In this document: positions 24,811-33,538 of the stretch, piece by piece | Position numbering within the stretch: position 1 is the stretch's first letter | Layout of the letters: each line of letters starts with the position of its first letter | Origin: Actinomarinicola tropica | GTDB lineage: Bacteria; Actinomycetota; Acidimicrobiia; Acidimicrobiales; SKKL01 | Assembly (NCBI RefSeq): GCF_009650215.1 | Contig: NZ_CP045851.1 | Coordinates: 3,189,001-3,253,000, forward strand | Length of the DNA: 64,000 nt | Direction: 5' to 3' | The notes under the pieces: model-generated | The model's input: only the letters and a program-made list of their open reading frames with translations | Told to the model about the DNA's origin: nothing | Database searches by the model: none | Translations under genes and position numbers: made by a program

Positions 24811-25668
24811 TCAGCCCCGAGGACGACGACGGCGGAGGAGCGACTCCTGGGCGACCGACACCGCGAGGTCGCCTGACGTCGTCCACAGCGAGCCGTGGGT
24901 GAGCCCGCGGGCACGGCCGACACCGACGGCGCGCAGGTCGTAGAGGAGCCACTGATCGGCGCGGACGGGTCGGTGGAACCACATCGTGTGGTCGAGCGAC
25001 GCGGTCATCAGGTCCAGACCCTCCCAACCCCAACGGCCCCCACCGCCGAGCGACCGCCGGGCCGCGGAGACCGGCCCGCTGTCGGAGAGGTACGTGAGGA
25101 CGCAGGCGTGGACCACGGGATCCTCCGGCAGGTCCCCGCGCGCCCGGATCCAGAACGTGCGGGTCGACCCGTCCGCGGGCGGGTCGAGCTCGCGCCGGTC
25201 GAACGGTCGCCGCTGCGTCGGCTGGTCCTCCGGGTCCTCCCTCTCCACCTCGTCGGGCGCCGGCACCCGGCCGACGGGCCCGGGGACGACCACCTCGTCG
25301 CCCTCCTCCTCGGCGTGGAACGACGCGTCGAGGTTGAGGATCGCCTCCCCCTCCTGCACCGCCACGACCCGACGGGTCGAGAACGACGAGCCGTCCCGGA
25401 TGCGGTCGACGAGGAACGTGACCGGCGAGCCGAACCGTCCCGGACGCATGAAGTAGCAGTGGAGCGAGTTCACCTCGTGCGCCGCCTCGACCGTCGTCGC
25501 GGCGGCGCGGAGCGCCTGCGCGGCGACCTGCCCGCCGAAGAGGCGCCCCTCGCCGTCACCCGGATGCGGGCTGCGGAAGATGTCCCGATCGATGCGCTCG
25601 AGCGTCAACCGCTCGATGAGGAGGGAGATGTCGGGGTGCGGTCCGGAGCCGTCGTCGATGTCGTCCAT
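24811..25668 (-). CDS. tesB: acyl-CoA thioesterase II (TesB family)
   Basis: The 285-residue double-hotdog protein has GRLFGGQVAAQALRAAATTV (about residues 37-56), LHCYFMRPG and a conserved SLDHTMWFHRP late in the sequence. The catalytic Asp sits in this SLDH motif and the partner residues in the LTYLSDSG segment. It would hydrolyse acyl-CoA to free acid and CoA. I start at the ATG at 25668; an upstream in-frame ATG at 25713 would overlap the divergent gene's start and its -10 box. The middle (about 140-170) has an acidic insertion. Confidence 0.92.
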   Translation of the reverse strand: MDDIDDGSGPHPDISLLIERLTLERIDRDIFRSPHPGDGEGRLFGGQVAAQALRAAATTVEAAHEVNSLHCYFMRPGRFGSPVTFLVDRIRDGSSFSTRRVVAVQEGEAILNLDASFHAEEEGDEVVVPGPVGRVPAPDEVEREDPEDQPTQRRPFDRRELDPPADGSTRTFWIRARGDLPEDPVVHACVLTYLSDSGPVSAARRSLGGGGRWGWEGLDLMTASLDHTMWFHRPVRADQWLLYDLRAVGVGRARGLTHGSLWTTSGDLAVSVAQESLLRRRRPRG

Positions 25669-25697
25669 GTCCCCACGGAGCCTACGGACCCAGCCGA

Positions 25698-25703
25698 TAC
25701 GGT
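25698..25703 (+). promoter_or_regulatory. -10 box TACGGT, leaderless start
   Basis: TACGGT ends eight bases before the ATG at 25712 and no ribosome binding site is present. Confidence 0.5.
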
Positions 25704-25711
25704 GGACGCGC

Positions 25712-26560
25712 ATGGATCAGCTCGTGTGGCACGAACGCCCGACGTTGCGCCGCCCGGTCCTCCTCGTGGCGTTCGAGGGCTGGAGCGACGCCGGCGACGC
25801 CGCGAGCTCCACCGTGGAGTTCCTCGCCGAGCGCTGGTCGGCTCGTGCCGTCGCCTCGATCGACGCCGAGGAGTTCTTCGACTTCACCGAGACCCGGCCC
25901 CGCGCCGTCCTCGACGACGAGGGAAACCGGCGCATCGAGTGGCCGAGAAACGACCTGATGGCCGCCACCGTGCCCGGGCTCGAGCACGACGTCCTCCTCC
26001 TCGTCGGCACCGAGCCGCAGATGCGCTGGCGCACGTTCTGCCGTCAGATCACCACCGCTGCCGAGTCGCTCGGCGTGAGCTACGTGCTGACCCTGGGGGC
26101 GCTGCTGGCCGAGGTGCCCCACACCCGGGAGACCTCGATCATGGCGAGCTCGCAGGACGACGGGCTCCAGGCACGCTTCGGGCTCGAGGCGTCGCGCTAC
26201 GAGGGACCGACCGGCATCACCTCGGTCGTGCACCAGGCGTGCCTCGACGCCGGCATCCCCTCCGCCGGCCTCTGGGCCGCCGTCCCCTCGTACGTCCCCG
26301 GCGCCCCGTCGCCGAAGGCCACCCTCGCCCTGGTCGAGCGCACCACCGCCATGCTCGGCACGGCCGTCCCCGCCAGCGACCTCGAGATCGCATCGGCCGC
26401 CTACGAGCGACAGCTCGACGAGCTGGTGTCGGAGGACGAGGAGACCGCCGGCTACGTCGAGCAGCTCGAACGCCGCTACGACAGCGACGACGAGGGCACC
26501 GGCGCCGAGTCGCTGATCGACGAGGTCGAGCGGTTCCTGCGCGACCAGCCCGGCGACTGA
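25712..26560 (+). CDS. PAC2 family protein
   Basis: The 282-residue protein has the PAC2 pattern: PVLLVAFEGWSDAGDAAS at residues 15-32, EEFFDFTETRP near 50, an EPQMRWRTF segment, VLTLGALLAEVPHTR near 120, and GITSVVHQACLDAGIPSAGLWAAVPSYV near 168-195. PAC2 proteins are proteasome-assembly-chaperone-like and often found in actinobacteria that carry a proteasome, but the actinobacterial function is not proven. A charged helical tail follows. The start is leaderless. Confidence 0.88.
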   Translation: MDQLVWHERPTLRRPVLLVAFEGWSDAGDAASSTVEFLAERWSARAVASIDAEEFFDFTETRPRAVLDDEGNRRIEWPRNDLMAATVPGLEHDVLLLVGTEPQMRWRTFCRQITTAAESLGVSYVLTLGALLAEVPHTRETSIMASSQDDGLQARFGLEASRYEGPTGITSVVHQACLDAGIPSAGLWAAVPSYVPGAPSPKATLALVERTTAMLGTAVPASDLEIASAAYERQLDELVSEDEETAGYVEQLERRYDSDDEGTGAESLIDEVERFLRDQPGD

Positions 26561-26582
26561 GCCGCTCCGTCGAGCGCGCCCG

Positions 26583-27260
26583 TCAGGTCCGCCAGGGCGG
26601 GTCCCGTGGCGGGTCGAAGTGGGGCGGGAGCGCATCGCCCCGGATGGCGGCGAAGGCCATCGGACCCCATGACTCCGCTCCCGCGAGCGGCGAGGGCAGC
26701 TCGTCTTCCCGGAACCAGCCGACGTCGGAGGTCTCGAGTGGGTGGGCGGCCAGCGCCCCGCCGACGGCCCGGCAGTGGAAGACGAGCGAGTACAGCGGGA
26801 TCCGCGAGAAGCCGCGCCGCAGGCCGTCGAGGACGCCGATCAGCCCCACGACCTCGCACTCGATGCCCGTCTCCTCGGCGACCTCCTTGATGGCCACCTC
26901 TGCCGGCGAGTAGCCGATGTCGGCCCACCCCGTGGGGTAGAGCCAGACGCCGGAGTCGGCCCGCTGGACGAGCAGGATCTCGCCCTCGTCGTTGCCGACG
27001 ACGGCGCCGATGGCCACCTTCGGCGTCTGGTAGCCCGCCACCCCGGCTCCCACGCCCTTCATCCACTCGTCGACCAGCGTGTCGGACTCGAAGTGGCTCC
27101 CGGCGGCGACCCGGATGTCCGCAGCCACGGCCAGGACCTCCTCGAAGCGCTCCCGCTCGTAGAGGCTGTCGGTGAAGCCGAGCCCGGTCCGGGCGATCCC
27201 CGCCAGCGCCTCGCTCCACCGGATGAGGTCCTGAGGTGTGCAGCTCGGGGCGTCGTCCAC
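26583..27260 (-). CDS. NUDIX hydrolase with N-terminal helper domain
   Basis: The 225-residue protein first has a helical domain (LIRWSEALAGIARTGLGFT and YERERFEEVLAVAADIR) of the Nudix_N2 type, then a Nudix fold with VAIGAVVGNDEGEILLVQRADSG and a Nudix box around GYSPAEVAIKEVAEETG (about 140-156). In the box the usual Arg before EV is Lys. These proteins hydrolyse nucleotide-sugar or dinucleotide pyrophosphates. The GTG at 27260 is seven bases after a TACGCT box; a longer frame upstream is a shadow of glnD. Confidence 0.88.
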   Translation of the reverse strand: MDDAPSCTPQDLIRWSEALAGIARTGLGFTDSLYERERFEEVLAVAADIRVAAGSHFESDTLVDEWMKGVGAGVAGYQTPKVAIGAVVGNDEGEILLVQRADSGVWLYPTGWADIGYSPAEVAIKEVAEETGIECEVVGLIGVLDGLRRGFSRIPLYSLVFHCRAVGGALAAHPLETSDVGWFREDELPSPLAGAESWGPMAFAAIRGDALPPHFDPPRDPPWRT

Positions 27261-27267
27261 CCCGTGC

Positions 27268-27273
27268 AGCGTA
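27268..27273 (-). promoter_or_regulatory. -10 box TACGCT, leaderless start
   Basis: On the minus strand TACGCT ends seven bases before the GTG at 27260. It lies in the 23-base gap between glnD and the Nudix gene, so the Nudix gene has its own promoter. Confidence 0.5.
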
Positions 27274-27283
27274 CGGGCCCCGC

Positions 27284-29578
27284 TCAGGGAGCCGTGTCGA
27301 GCGCGTGGAGCACGGCGACCTCGACGGCCTCCAGGGCGTACCGGTCGGTCAGCTTCCGCCCCTGCGGGTCGAGGAGGTAGAAGGCATCGACGACCTCCTC
27401 GCCGAGCGTCTGCACGCGGGCCGACCGGATGTCGAGCCCCAGCTCGGCGATCGCTGCCGTGATCCGGTACAGCACGCCCATGCGATCCTCGGTGTGGACC
27501 TCGACGACGGTGGCGGCCACGGAGACGTCGTTGTCGACGACGACCTTGTTGGCCACAGGGTGCGCACGGCGCGGGCGCGGCAACCGGTAGGTGCCGATGC
27601 GCTCGGCCAGCCGGGCCGACACCGCGAGCCGGCCGTCGAGCGCGCGGTCGAGGTCGGCGCTGATGCGGTCCCACGGCAGCTCCCGGCGGGCCGGCCGGAC
27701 GACCCGGAACACGGCGACGGCACCACCGGCCGCCGAGTGGGCCGACGCGGCCAGGATCCCGGCGCCGTGCAGGGCGAGCACGCCGGCGACGCGGCTGAAG
27801 AGGCCGGGGCGATCGACGTCGACCACGGTCAGCACGTCGTCCTCGATCAGCACGTGGCGCTGGCCGGTGGCCATCAGCGCCCGGTGCTCCGCGCTCGGGA
27901 ACCCGTCACCGGTCACCTCCTGCGCCTCGCCGCCCCCGATCAGGTGACCGGCGCGCTCGACCAGCTGGGCGACGAGCCCGGCCTTCCAGTCGCCCCAGGC
28001 GGCCGGACCGGTGGCGAGGGAGTCGGCCTCGGTCAGGGCGTGGAGGAGGGAGAGGACGCGCCCGCTGCCGACCGCGTCGGCCACCAGCCGCAGGGTGCCC
28101 TCGTCGTCCAGGTCGCGCCGCGTCGCCACGTCCGGGAGCAGCAGGTGGTGGCGCACCATCTGCACGAGGTCGTCGACGTCGGCGGGCGGGAAGCCCATGC
28201 GGCTGCCGATCTCCTGCACCATCTCGATGCCGACCTCGGTGTGGTCGCCGGGACGGCCCTTGCCGATGTCGTGGAGGAGCGTCCCGACGAGGAGGAGGTC
28301 CCTCCGGTCGACCCGGTCGACGAGCGCCGCGGCGTTGGCCGCGGCCTCGAGGAGGTGCCGGTCGACGGTGAAGCGGTGGTAGGCGTTGCGCTGCGGCTTG
28401 CTGTGCACCGCCTCCCACTCCGGGAGCACCCGGGTCCAGATGCCGTGGTGGTCGAGGGCCTCGACGGTCGGGATGGCGGCGTGCCCCGCCGCGAGCAGGT
28501 CGACCAGAGCGGCCCGCGCCGCGTCCGGCCACGGCTCGGGGAGCGGAGGGCACGTGGCCAATCGCTCCAGGACGGTGCGGTCGATCACCGCAGCGGACCC
28601 CGCCGCCGCGGCCGCGGCACGAAGGGGCAGAGAGGCGTCGGCCAGATCGACGTCCTCCGCGAGGTGCACGGTGTCACCCCGCAGCACGAGACCGTCCCCG
28701 AGCGGCTGGGCCCGGGACGTGCGCCCGAACGATCGCCCGACCTCGGCGTCGATCGCCCGCCACGCGGCGTCGCTGCGCCAGGCGATCGCTCGCGCCGCCG
28801 TCGCCACGCGTCGCATCAGCTCGTCGGCGTCGACCCCGAACGCCGCGGCGATCGCGTCCTGCTCCTCGAGCAGGAGGACGTCGCCCGGCCGTCGGGTCCG
28901 TCGGTGCAGCTCCACCCTGACGGCGAGGAGGGTCTCGTAGTCCGCCGCCAGCTCGGACGCGTCGCCGTCCGGCAACGTGGCGCCGGCGGCCTGCGCCCAG
29001 CGGAGCGCGTGCACGTCGCGCAGGCCTCCCCGACCACCCTTCAGGTCCGGCTCGAGCAGGAAGGCGACCTCGCCGGCACCCTCGTGGCGCGCCGAGACCG
29101 AGCGGGACAGCTCGGCGAGCCGACGCCGGCGCTTCTTCCGCCACCGCTCGACGGCGGCATCGGACAGCTCGGTCGTGAGCCGCGTGTCCCCGGCGACGTG
29201 CCGGCAGTCGAGCAACGACGTCGCCGTGTCGAGGTCACCGGACGCGAGCGACACCGCCTCGTCCACCGTGCGCACGGCGTGGCCGAGCTTCACACCCGCG
29301 TCCCAGATCGGGTACCAGATGCCCTCCGCCACCTGGGACACGGCGTCGGCGGCGACCGACGGGTCGTGCACGAGGAGGACGTCGAGGTCGCTCTGCGGGC
29401 TCAGCTCCCCCCGGCCGTAGCCGCCGACCGCGACCAGGGCGAGGCCTCCCGGATCCGCCTCGGCCGTCGCGGCGGCGAACAGCTGCGCCAGCCAGGCATC
29501 GGCCCAGGCGCTCAGAGCCGTGCACAGGTCGACACCGACGAGGCGCTCGTCGGCGATCAGCTCGGCCTTGTTCGCCAC
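27284..29578 (-). CDS. glnD: [protein-PII] uridylyltransferase family protein (GlnD-like)
   Basis: The 764-residue protein has the GlnD order: nucleotidyltransferase with VGGYGRGELSPQSDLDVLLVHD (about residues 51-72), a GlnE-like helical part containing KGGRGGLRDVHAL, an HD domain with RFTVDRHLLEAA and LLHDIGKGRPGDHTEVG (about 415-440), and two C-terminal ACT domains starting VLTVVDVDRPGLFSR and VEVHTEDRMGVLYR. GlnD modifies the PII protein according to glutamine. No PII gene is nearby in this window. ATG start at 29578, twelve bases after the preceding gene. Confidence 0.92.
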   Translation of the reverse strand: MANKAELIADERLVGVDLCTALSAWADAWLAQLFAAATAEADPGGLALVAVGGYGRGELSPQSDLDVLLVHDPSVAADAVSQVAEGIWYPIWDAGVKLGHAVRTVDEAVSLASGDLDTATSLLDCRHVAGDTRLTTELSDAAVERWRKKRRRRLAELSRSVSARHEGAGEVAFLLEPDLKGGRGGLRDVHALRWAQAAGATLPDGDASELAADYETLLAVRVELHRRTRRPGDVLLLEEQDAIAAAFGVDADELMRRVATAARAIAWRSDAAWRAIDAEVGRSFGRTSRAQPLGDGLVLRGDTVHLAEDVDLADASLPLRAAAAAAGSAAVIDRTVLERLATCPPLPEPWPDAARAALVDLLAAGHAAIPTVEALDHHGIWTRVLPEWEAVHSKPQRNAYHRFTVDRHLLEAAANAAALVDRVDRRDLLLVGTLLHDIGKGRPGDHTEVGIEMVQEIGSRMGFPPADVDDLVQMVRHHLLLPDVATRRDLDDEGTLRLVADAVGSGRVLSLLHALTEADSLATGPAAWGDWKAGLVAQLVERAGHLIGGGEAQEVTGDGFPSAEHRALMATGQRHVLIEDDVLTVVDVDRPGLFSRVAGVLALHGAGILAASAHSAAGGAVAVFRVVRPARRELPWDRISADLDRALDGRLAVSARLAERIGTYRLPRPRRAHPVANKVVVDNDVSVAATVVEVHTEDRMGVLYRITAAIAELGLDIRSARVQTLGEEVVDAFYLLDPQGRKLTDRYALEAVEVAVLHALDTAP

Positions 29579-29590
29579 GGGCTCGTCCCG

Positions 29591-30994
29591 TCAGTCCCGC
29601 ACCGGCGAGCTGGGGCGTCGACCGGGCGGCTCGGGAACCGTGGGGTCGCGCTCGGCGTCGAGCGCGCGGCTCGCCTCCCTCGCCGCCACGGCGACCGGGT
29701 CCCAGACGTTGGAGAACGGGGGGGCGTACGCGAGGTCGAGGTCGATGAGGTCGGTCACGGTCATCTCCGCGGTGAGCGCGGTGGCCACCGTGTCGATCCG
29801 CTTGGCTGCCCCTTCGCCGCCGGTGATCTGCGCCCCGAGCACCCGCCCCGACCCCCGCTCGGCGAGCATCTTCACCTGCATGGGGCGCGTGCCGGGGAAG
29901 TAGCCCGCCTTCACCGTGGTCTCGATCGTCACCGCGACGGCGTCGAAGCCCGCCGCCGAGGCCTCGAACGTGGTGAGCCCCGTGCGCGCGATCTCGAGCT
30001 CGCAGATGCGGGTGATGGCGGTGCCGACGACGCCGGGGAACGTGGCGTAGCCCCCGCCGAGGTTCACACCCGCCACCCGGCCCTGCTTGTTGGCGACGGT
30101 GCCGAGCGCGACGTGCATCCACCGCTGGGAGACGCGGTGGAACGACTCGGCGCAGTCCCCGGCCGCCCACACGCCGTCGGCCGACGTCCGCTGTCGCCGA
30201 TCGACGCGGATCGCCCCACGCGCCCCGGTCTCGACGCCGGCGGCGCTGGCCAGCTCGGAGTTCGGCGTGACCCCCATCCCGAGGACGACGAGGTCGGCGG
30301 GGATCGAGCCGCCCGACGTCTCGACGGCGTCCTCGGAGAAGCCGGTGACCTGCTCGCCCAACCGCAGGACGACGCCACGGCGCCGCGCCGCGTCCGCCAC
30401 CCTGGCCGCCACGTCGGGGTCGAGGGTGCGCATGACCTGGTCCGACGAGTCGACCACGGTCACCTTCGCGCCCCAGGCGAGGAACGCCTCGGCCATCTCG
30501 AGACCGATGTAGCCGCCGCCGACCACGACCACGTCGCGGCAGCGGCTCTCCCGAGCGTGCTCGAGCAGGCGGGCCGCGTCGTCGAGGGTCTGGACGCCGA
30601 ACACGTTGGCGCCGTCGATGCCGGGCAGCGGCGGACGGAGCGGACGCGCCCCGGTGCCGATCACGAGCTGGTCGAACCCGATGCGGAGGCTCCGGCGGTG
30701 CTCGTGGTCGCGCACCTCGACCGTGCGCCGGTCGAGGTCGACGGCGAGCGCCTCGTGCCGCATCCGCACGTCGATGCGGAAGCGGTCGCGGAACTCCTGG
30801 GGTGACCGGGCCACCAGGTCGTCGAGCGAGGGCACGGCGCCGGACACGTGGTACGGGATGCCGCACGCCGAGTAGCTCGTCCAGTTGCCCTTCTCGAGCA
30901 CGACGATCTCGAGCTCGTCGCGGCGGCGACGCGCCTGCGAGGCCGCGGACATGCCCGCTGCGTCCCCACCGATGACCACCAGGCGCTCAGGCAT
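29591..30994 (-). CDS. CoA-disulfide reductase-like FAD/NAD(P) oxidoreductase
   Basis: The 467-residue flavoprotein has the FAD loop VIGGDAAGMSAAS (residues 7-19), a single redox Cys at 44 in YSACGIPYHVSG, a NAD(P) site VVVGGGYIGLEMAEAF (about 155-170), and VWAAGDCAE. One Cys followed by GIPY marks the CoA-disulfide reductase/NADH oxidase/persulfide reductase group, not the two-Cys glutathione-reductase type. It could reduce CoA disulfide or polysulfide, or act as an NADH oxidase. It starts with ATG at 30994, six bases after TATCGT, without a ribosome binding site. Confidence 0.9.
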   Translation of the reverse strand: MPERLVVIGGDAAGMSAASQARRRRDELEIVVLEKGNWTSYSACGIPYHVSGAVPSLDDLVARSPQEFRDRFRIDVRMRHEALAVDLDRRTVEVRDHEHRRSLRIGFDQLVIGTGARPLRPPLPGIDGANVFGVQTLDDAARLLEHARESRCRDVVVVGGGYIGLEMAEAFLAWGAKVTVVDSSDQVMRTLDPDVAARVADAARRRGVVLRLGEQVTGFSEDAVETSGGSIPADLVVLGMGVTPNSELASAAGVETGARGAIRVDRRQRTSADGVWAAGDCAESFHRVSQRWMHVALGTVANKQGRVAGVNLGGGYATFPGVVGTAITRICELEIARTGLTTFEASAAGFDAVAVTIETTVKAGYFPGTRPMQVKMLAERGSGRVLGAQITGGEGAAKRIDTVATALTAEMTVTDLIDLDLAYAPPFSNVWDPVAVAAREASRALDAERDPTVPEPPGRRPSSPVRD

Positions 30995-31000
30995 GCGGGG

Positions 31001-31006
31001 ACGATA
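31001..31006 (-). promoter_or_regulatory. -10 box TATCGT, leaderless start
   Basis: On the minus strand TATCGT ends six bases before the ATG at 30994. No ribosome binding site separates them. Confidence 0.55.
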
Positions 31007-31058
31007 CCGCCGGGCGCCGGTCGCACCCGTCCCCGGCAGCGGCTGCCACACTGGGTCG

Positions 31059-31241
31059 ATGGCCGTGCGACAGGACTGCCGCCACTACTCGTCGCGGACC
31101 GTCTCGAGCGGCGAGGTCGTGCAGCGGTGCCGCCTCGACGCCAACGAGACGGCGCCGTTCGCCTGCCCGGAGCACTGCCTCTTCTTCGAACCCCGGCCGA
31201 TCAGCGGCGCCGGGTGGACCGTCACCAGCACGGACGACTGA
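31059..31241 (+). CDS. 60-residue Cys-containing small protein
   Basis: The product begins MAVRQDCRHYSSRTVSSGE, continues VVQRCRLDANETAPFACPEH and ends with CLFFEPRP plus a short tail. Cys at 7, 24, 36 and 40, with His at 9 and 39, could bind zinc or an iron-sulfur group. I have seen closely similar short proteins in other actinobacteria without a function. It diverges from the CoA-disulfide-reductase-like gene, whose start lies 64 bases away. There is no ribosome binding site; a weak ACTGGGT lies just before the ATG. Confidence 0.7.
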   Translation: MAVRQDCRHYSSRTVSSGEVVQRCRLDANETAPFACPEHCLFFEPRPISGAGWTVTSTDD

Positions 31242-31270
31242 CCCCCCCCCGCGCGCTCGCGCAGGGCCCA

Positions 31271-31310
31271 CGGGTCCGATGCGCGTGCCAGAGCACGCGG
31301 ATCGGACCCG
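31271..31310. terminator. bidirectional hairpin terminator
   Basis: GGGTCCGAT and CGCGTGC, split by one G, pair with GCACGCG and ATCGGACCC, again split by one G, over a CAGA loop. It lies between two convergent genes. Confidence 0.8.
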
Positions 31311-31320
31311 ACGCCCTGGC

Positions 31321-31800
31321 TCAGCGCTGGCCGTCGGCGCGCCGGCGCTGCAGGTGCACGTGCGCCTTGGCCGCACCCCAGAGCATGCCGGGCTCGTGGA
31401 GCGCGGGATCGAGGTCGGCGAAGTTCGCCGGCGCCAGGTCGTAGACGTCGTCGGGGAACGCCCGCTCGGCGAACTCGTCACGGACGACAGGCGGCACGCC
31501 CTCGGCCCGCAGCACCTCGGTCGGGTACCGGACCGCGCCGCGCAGGAGTGCCAACGGGGGGACCCGCTGCTCGTCGATGTCGGCCGCCAGGACCTGCGAC
31601 ACCGCGTCGCCGACCTCGGCCCGAGCCTGCTCACCCGCTGCGCGCGCCGCGTCGACGACGTCGGGCCCGGGCGGTGCCCCGGTCCACGCCTCCAACCGCT
31701 CGACGACGCAACGGACGGTCCACGCGGGCAGCGCGTCCCGCACGCCGCGCGCGAGGTCGTCGGCGTAGGCCGCGAGCCGGGCGTCGTCGTCGTCGCTCAC
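31321..31800 (-). CDS. conserved actinobacterial protein of unknown function
   Basis: The 159-residue helical protein carries segments I know as conserved across actinobacteria: LLRGAVRYPTEVLRAEGVPP, VVRDEFAERAFPDDVYDLAP and PALHEPGMLWGAAKAHVHL. No signal peptide, membrane helix or catalytic pattern is apparent, and no function is established. I chose the GTG at 31800, which makes the conserved part start soon after; an in-frame ATG further upstream would run into the divergent DUF427 gene. Confidence 0.75.
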   Translation of the reverse strand: MSDDDDARLAAYADDLARGVRDALPAWTVRCVVERLEAWTGAPPGPDVVDAARAAGEQARAEVGDAVSQVLAADIDEQRVPPLALLRGAVRYPTEVLRAEGVPPVVRDEFAERAFPDDVYDLAPANFADLDPALHEPGMLWGAAKAHVHLQRRRADGQR

Positions 31801-31845
31801 GCCGTCGATGTTGGCACCGCCGCCCGACCCGAGCATCCTTGCCGG

Positions 31846-32340
31846 GTGGAGCCCCAGCGGATCGAGCCCGGCCCGGGTCAGGAATCGGTCTGGGACTACC
31901 CGCGCCCGCCGCGCGTCGAGCCGACGGACGCGCACGTCGTCGTGCGGTTCGCGGGCGTCGTCGTCGCCGACACCCGGCACGCCCTCCGCGTCCTCGAGAC
32001 CAGCCAGCCGCCGGCGTTCTACCTGCCGCCCGATGACGTCGACCTCGCGCTGCTCGAGCCCTCCACCACCCGCACGGTCTGCGAGTGGAAGGGCAGCGCC
32101 GTCTACCACTCGATCCGCGTGGGCGACCGGCTGGCGGTGGACGCGGCGTGGAGCTACCCACGGCCGACGCCGCGGTTCGAGGCGATCCGCGACCACCTCG
32201 CCCTCTACCCCCAGCGTGTCGACGAGTGCCTGGTGGACGGGGAGCGCGTCCTCGCCAACGAGGGGTCGTTCTACGGCGGCTGGATCACGTCGAGGGTCGT
32301 CGGTCCGTTCAAGGGCGCACCGGGGACGGCCCACTGGTGA
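31846..32340 (+). CDS. DUF427 domain-containing protein
   Basis: The 164-residue protein has the DUF427 signature: VWDYPRPPRVEP, VVVRFAGVVVADT, PAFYLPPDDVDLALLEPS, then CEWKGSAVYHSI and WSYPRPTPRFEAIRDHLALYP, and the final tail GSFYGGWITSRVVGPFKG. The fold is a small beta barrel of unknown activity, widespread in actinobacteria and proteobacteria. It starts with GTG at 31846 with a CATCCTT box just upstream. The next gene begins four bases after its stop. Confidence 0.9.
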   Translation: MEPQRIEPGPGQESVWDYPRPPRVEPTDAHVVVRFAGVVVADTRHALRVLETSQPPAFYLPPDDVDLALLEPSTTRTVCEWKGSAVYHSIRVGDRLAVDAAWSYPRPTPRFEAIRDHLALYPQRVDECLVDGERVLANEGSFYGGWITSRVVGPFKGAPGTAHW

Positions 32341-32344
32341 CCGG

Positions 32345-32638
32345 ATGAGGATCCGTGCCCTCTCGGTGTTCGAGGGGATCGTCTACCACTCGCACCCGAT
32401 CGACCTGTCGAACCCGTGCCGCCCCACCTTGGAGCTCGAGGCGCTGGTCCGAGAGGGCGACATCGACGCGGGACCGCTGCACCTGCCCGTCGCCGAGTAC
32501 CTGGTGATGCTCGGCGACCCCGAGGCCGGCAAGCGGTGCGTCGACGAGCTGCGCCGCAAGGGGCGCATCGTCGAGATCCTCGGGGTGCCCCACATCTCGT
32601 TCCCGACCTGGACACCGGTCGACGTCGAGCACCGCTGA
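32345..32638 (+). CDS. hypothetical protein following the DUF427 gene
   Basis: The 97-residue product starts with MRIRALSVFEGIVYHSHPID and ends VPHISFPTWTPVDVEHR. It has a central segment with MLGDPEAGKRCVDELRRKG and no membrane helix. I recognise no family. It begins four bases after the DUF427 stop and probably shares its mRNA. The 96 bases after it show no clear terminator. Confidence 0.65.
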   Translation: MRIRALSVFEGIVYHSHPIDLSNPCRPTLELEALVREGDIDAGPLHLPVAEYLVMLGDPEAGKRCVDELRRKGRIVEILGVPHISFPTWTPVDVEHR

Positions 32639-32734
32639 CCGTCCACCCGCAGCGCCCGCACCGGCGAGCGTCCCCCATGGGGAGCCACAGCACCCCCTCG
32701 TGTGTCCCGCCTCCCCGAGGGCGACGAGAACCGG

Positions 32735-33538
32735 TCAGCCCAGAGCCTGGTTGAGGTTGCCGGAGCGGAGACCGGCGAGGTCGAGGGTGACGTAGCGGTA
32801 GCCGCAGGCCTCGACGGCAGCGACGACCTCCTCGGCGCGGGCGACCACCTCGTCGAAGCGCTCGACCGGGACCTCGAGCCGCGCCGTGTCGTCGTAGTGC
32901 CGGACCCGGAGCGCATCGAAGCCCATGGCGCGCAGCGCACGCTCGGCGCGCTCGACCCGGCCGAGCACCGCCACGCTGACCGACGTCCCGTAAGGGATGC
33001 GTGAGGCGAGGCAGGCGGCCGCCGGCTTGTCCCAGGTGGGGAGGCCCATGCGCCGCGACGCCTCCCGGACCATCGCCTTCGTGAACCCGGCGTCGACGAG
33101 CGGGAACGCCGCGCCGGCCTCGGCCGCCGCCCGCTGGCCCGGCCGGTGGTCGCCGAGGTCGTCGAGGTTCACGCCGAGGGCGACGACCGCGCCGTCCTCG
33201 GCGATGGGCAGGACGGCACGCATCAGCGCGTCCTTGCACCAGTAGCACCGGTCGCCGTCGTTGCGCCGGTACGCGACCTGCTCCATCTCGTCGGTCTCGA
33301 CCTCGATCCAGCGCATGCCGAGCTCGGACGTGAACGCCTGGCAGTCGTCGCGCTCGAGCGCGGCGAGCGACGGCGACACCGCCGTGACGGCGACGGCACG
33401 CTCCGGGCCGAGCACCTCGTGGGCGACCGCCGCGAGGAAGGCGGAGTCGGCGCCGCCCGAGAACGCGACGTAGACGACGTCGTGCTCGGCGAGCGACGTC
33501 CGGAGCCGACCGAGCGCAGCGTCGAGCTCGTCAGCCAT
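32735..33538 (-). CDS. larE: ATP-dependent sacrificial sulfur transferase LarE
   Basis: The 267-residue protein has the PP-loop SGGADS at residues 27-32 and Cys176 in AAACLASRIPYGT, the cysteine that LarE gives up as sulfur donor when it builds the nickel-pincer nucleotide cofactor of lactate racemase. Length and spacing match the family. Two CYWC cysteines near 98-101 are also conserved in many LarE proteins. LarA, LarB and LarC are not in this window, so it may serve another nickel-pincer enzyme elsewhere. It overlaps alaX by eight bases. Confidence 0.93.
   Translation of the reverse strand: MADELDAALGRLRTSLAEHDVVYVAFSGGADSAFLAAVAHEVLGPERAVAVTAVSPSLAALERDDCQAFTSELGMRWIEVETDEMEQVAYRRNDGDRCYWCKDALMRAVLPIAEDGAVVALGVNLDDLGDHRPGQRAAAEAGAAFPLVDAGFTKAMVREASRRMGLPTWDKPAAACLASRIPYGTSVSVAVLGRVERAERALRAMGFDALRVRHYDDTARLEVPVERFDEVVARAEEVVAAVEACGYRYVTLDLAGLRSGNLNQALG

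Noticed and set aside
24811-25713. Longer TesB start at 25713
   Set aside because: It would overlap the start and -10 box of the divergent PAC2 gene; the ATG at 25668 gives the normal family start.
27236-30805. A 1189-codon open frame on the plus strand
   Set aside because: It is antisense to glnD and the CoA-disulfide-reductase-like gene, both with clear family motifs. High GC keeps the opposite frame free of stops.
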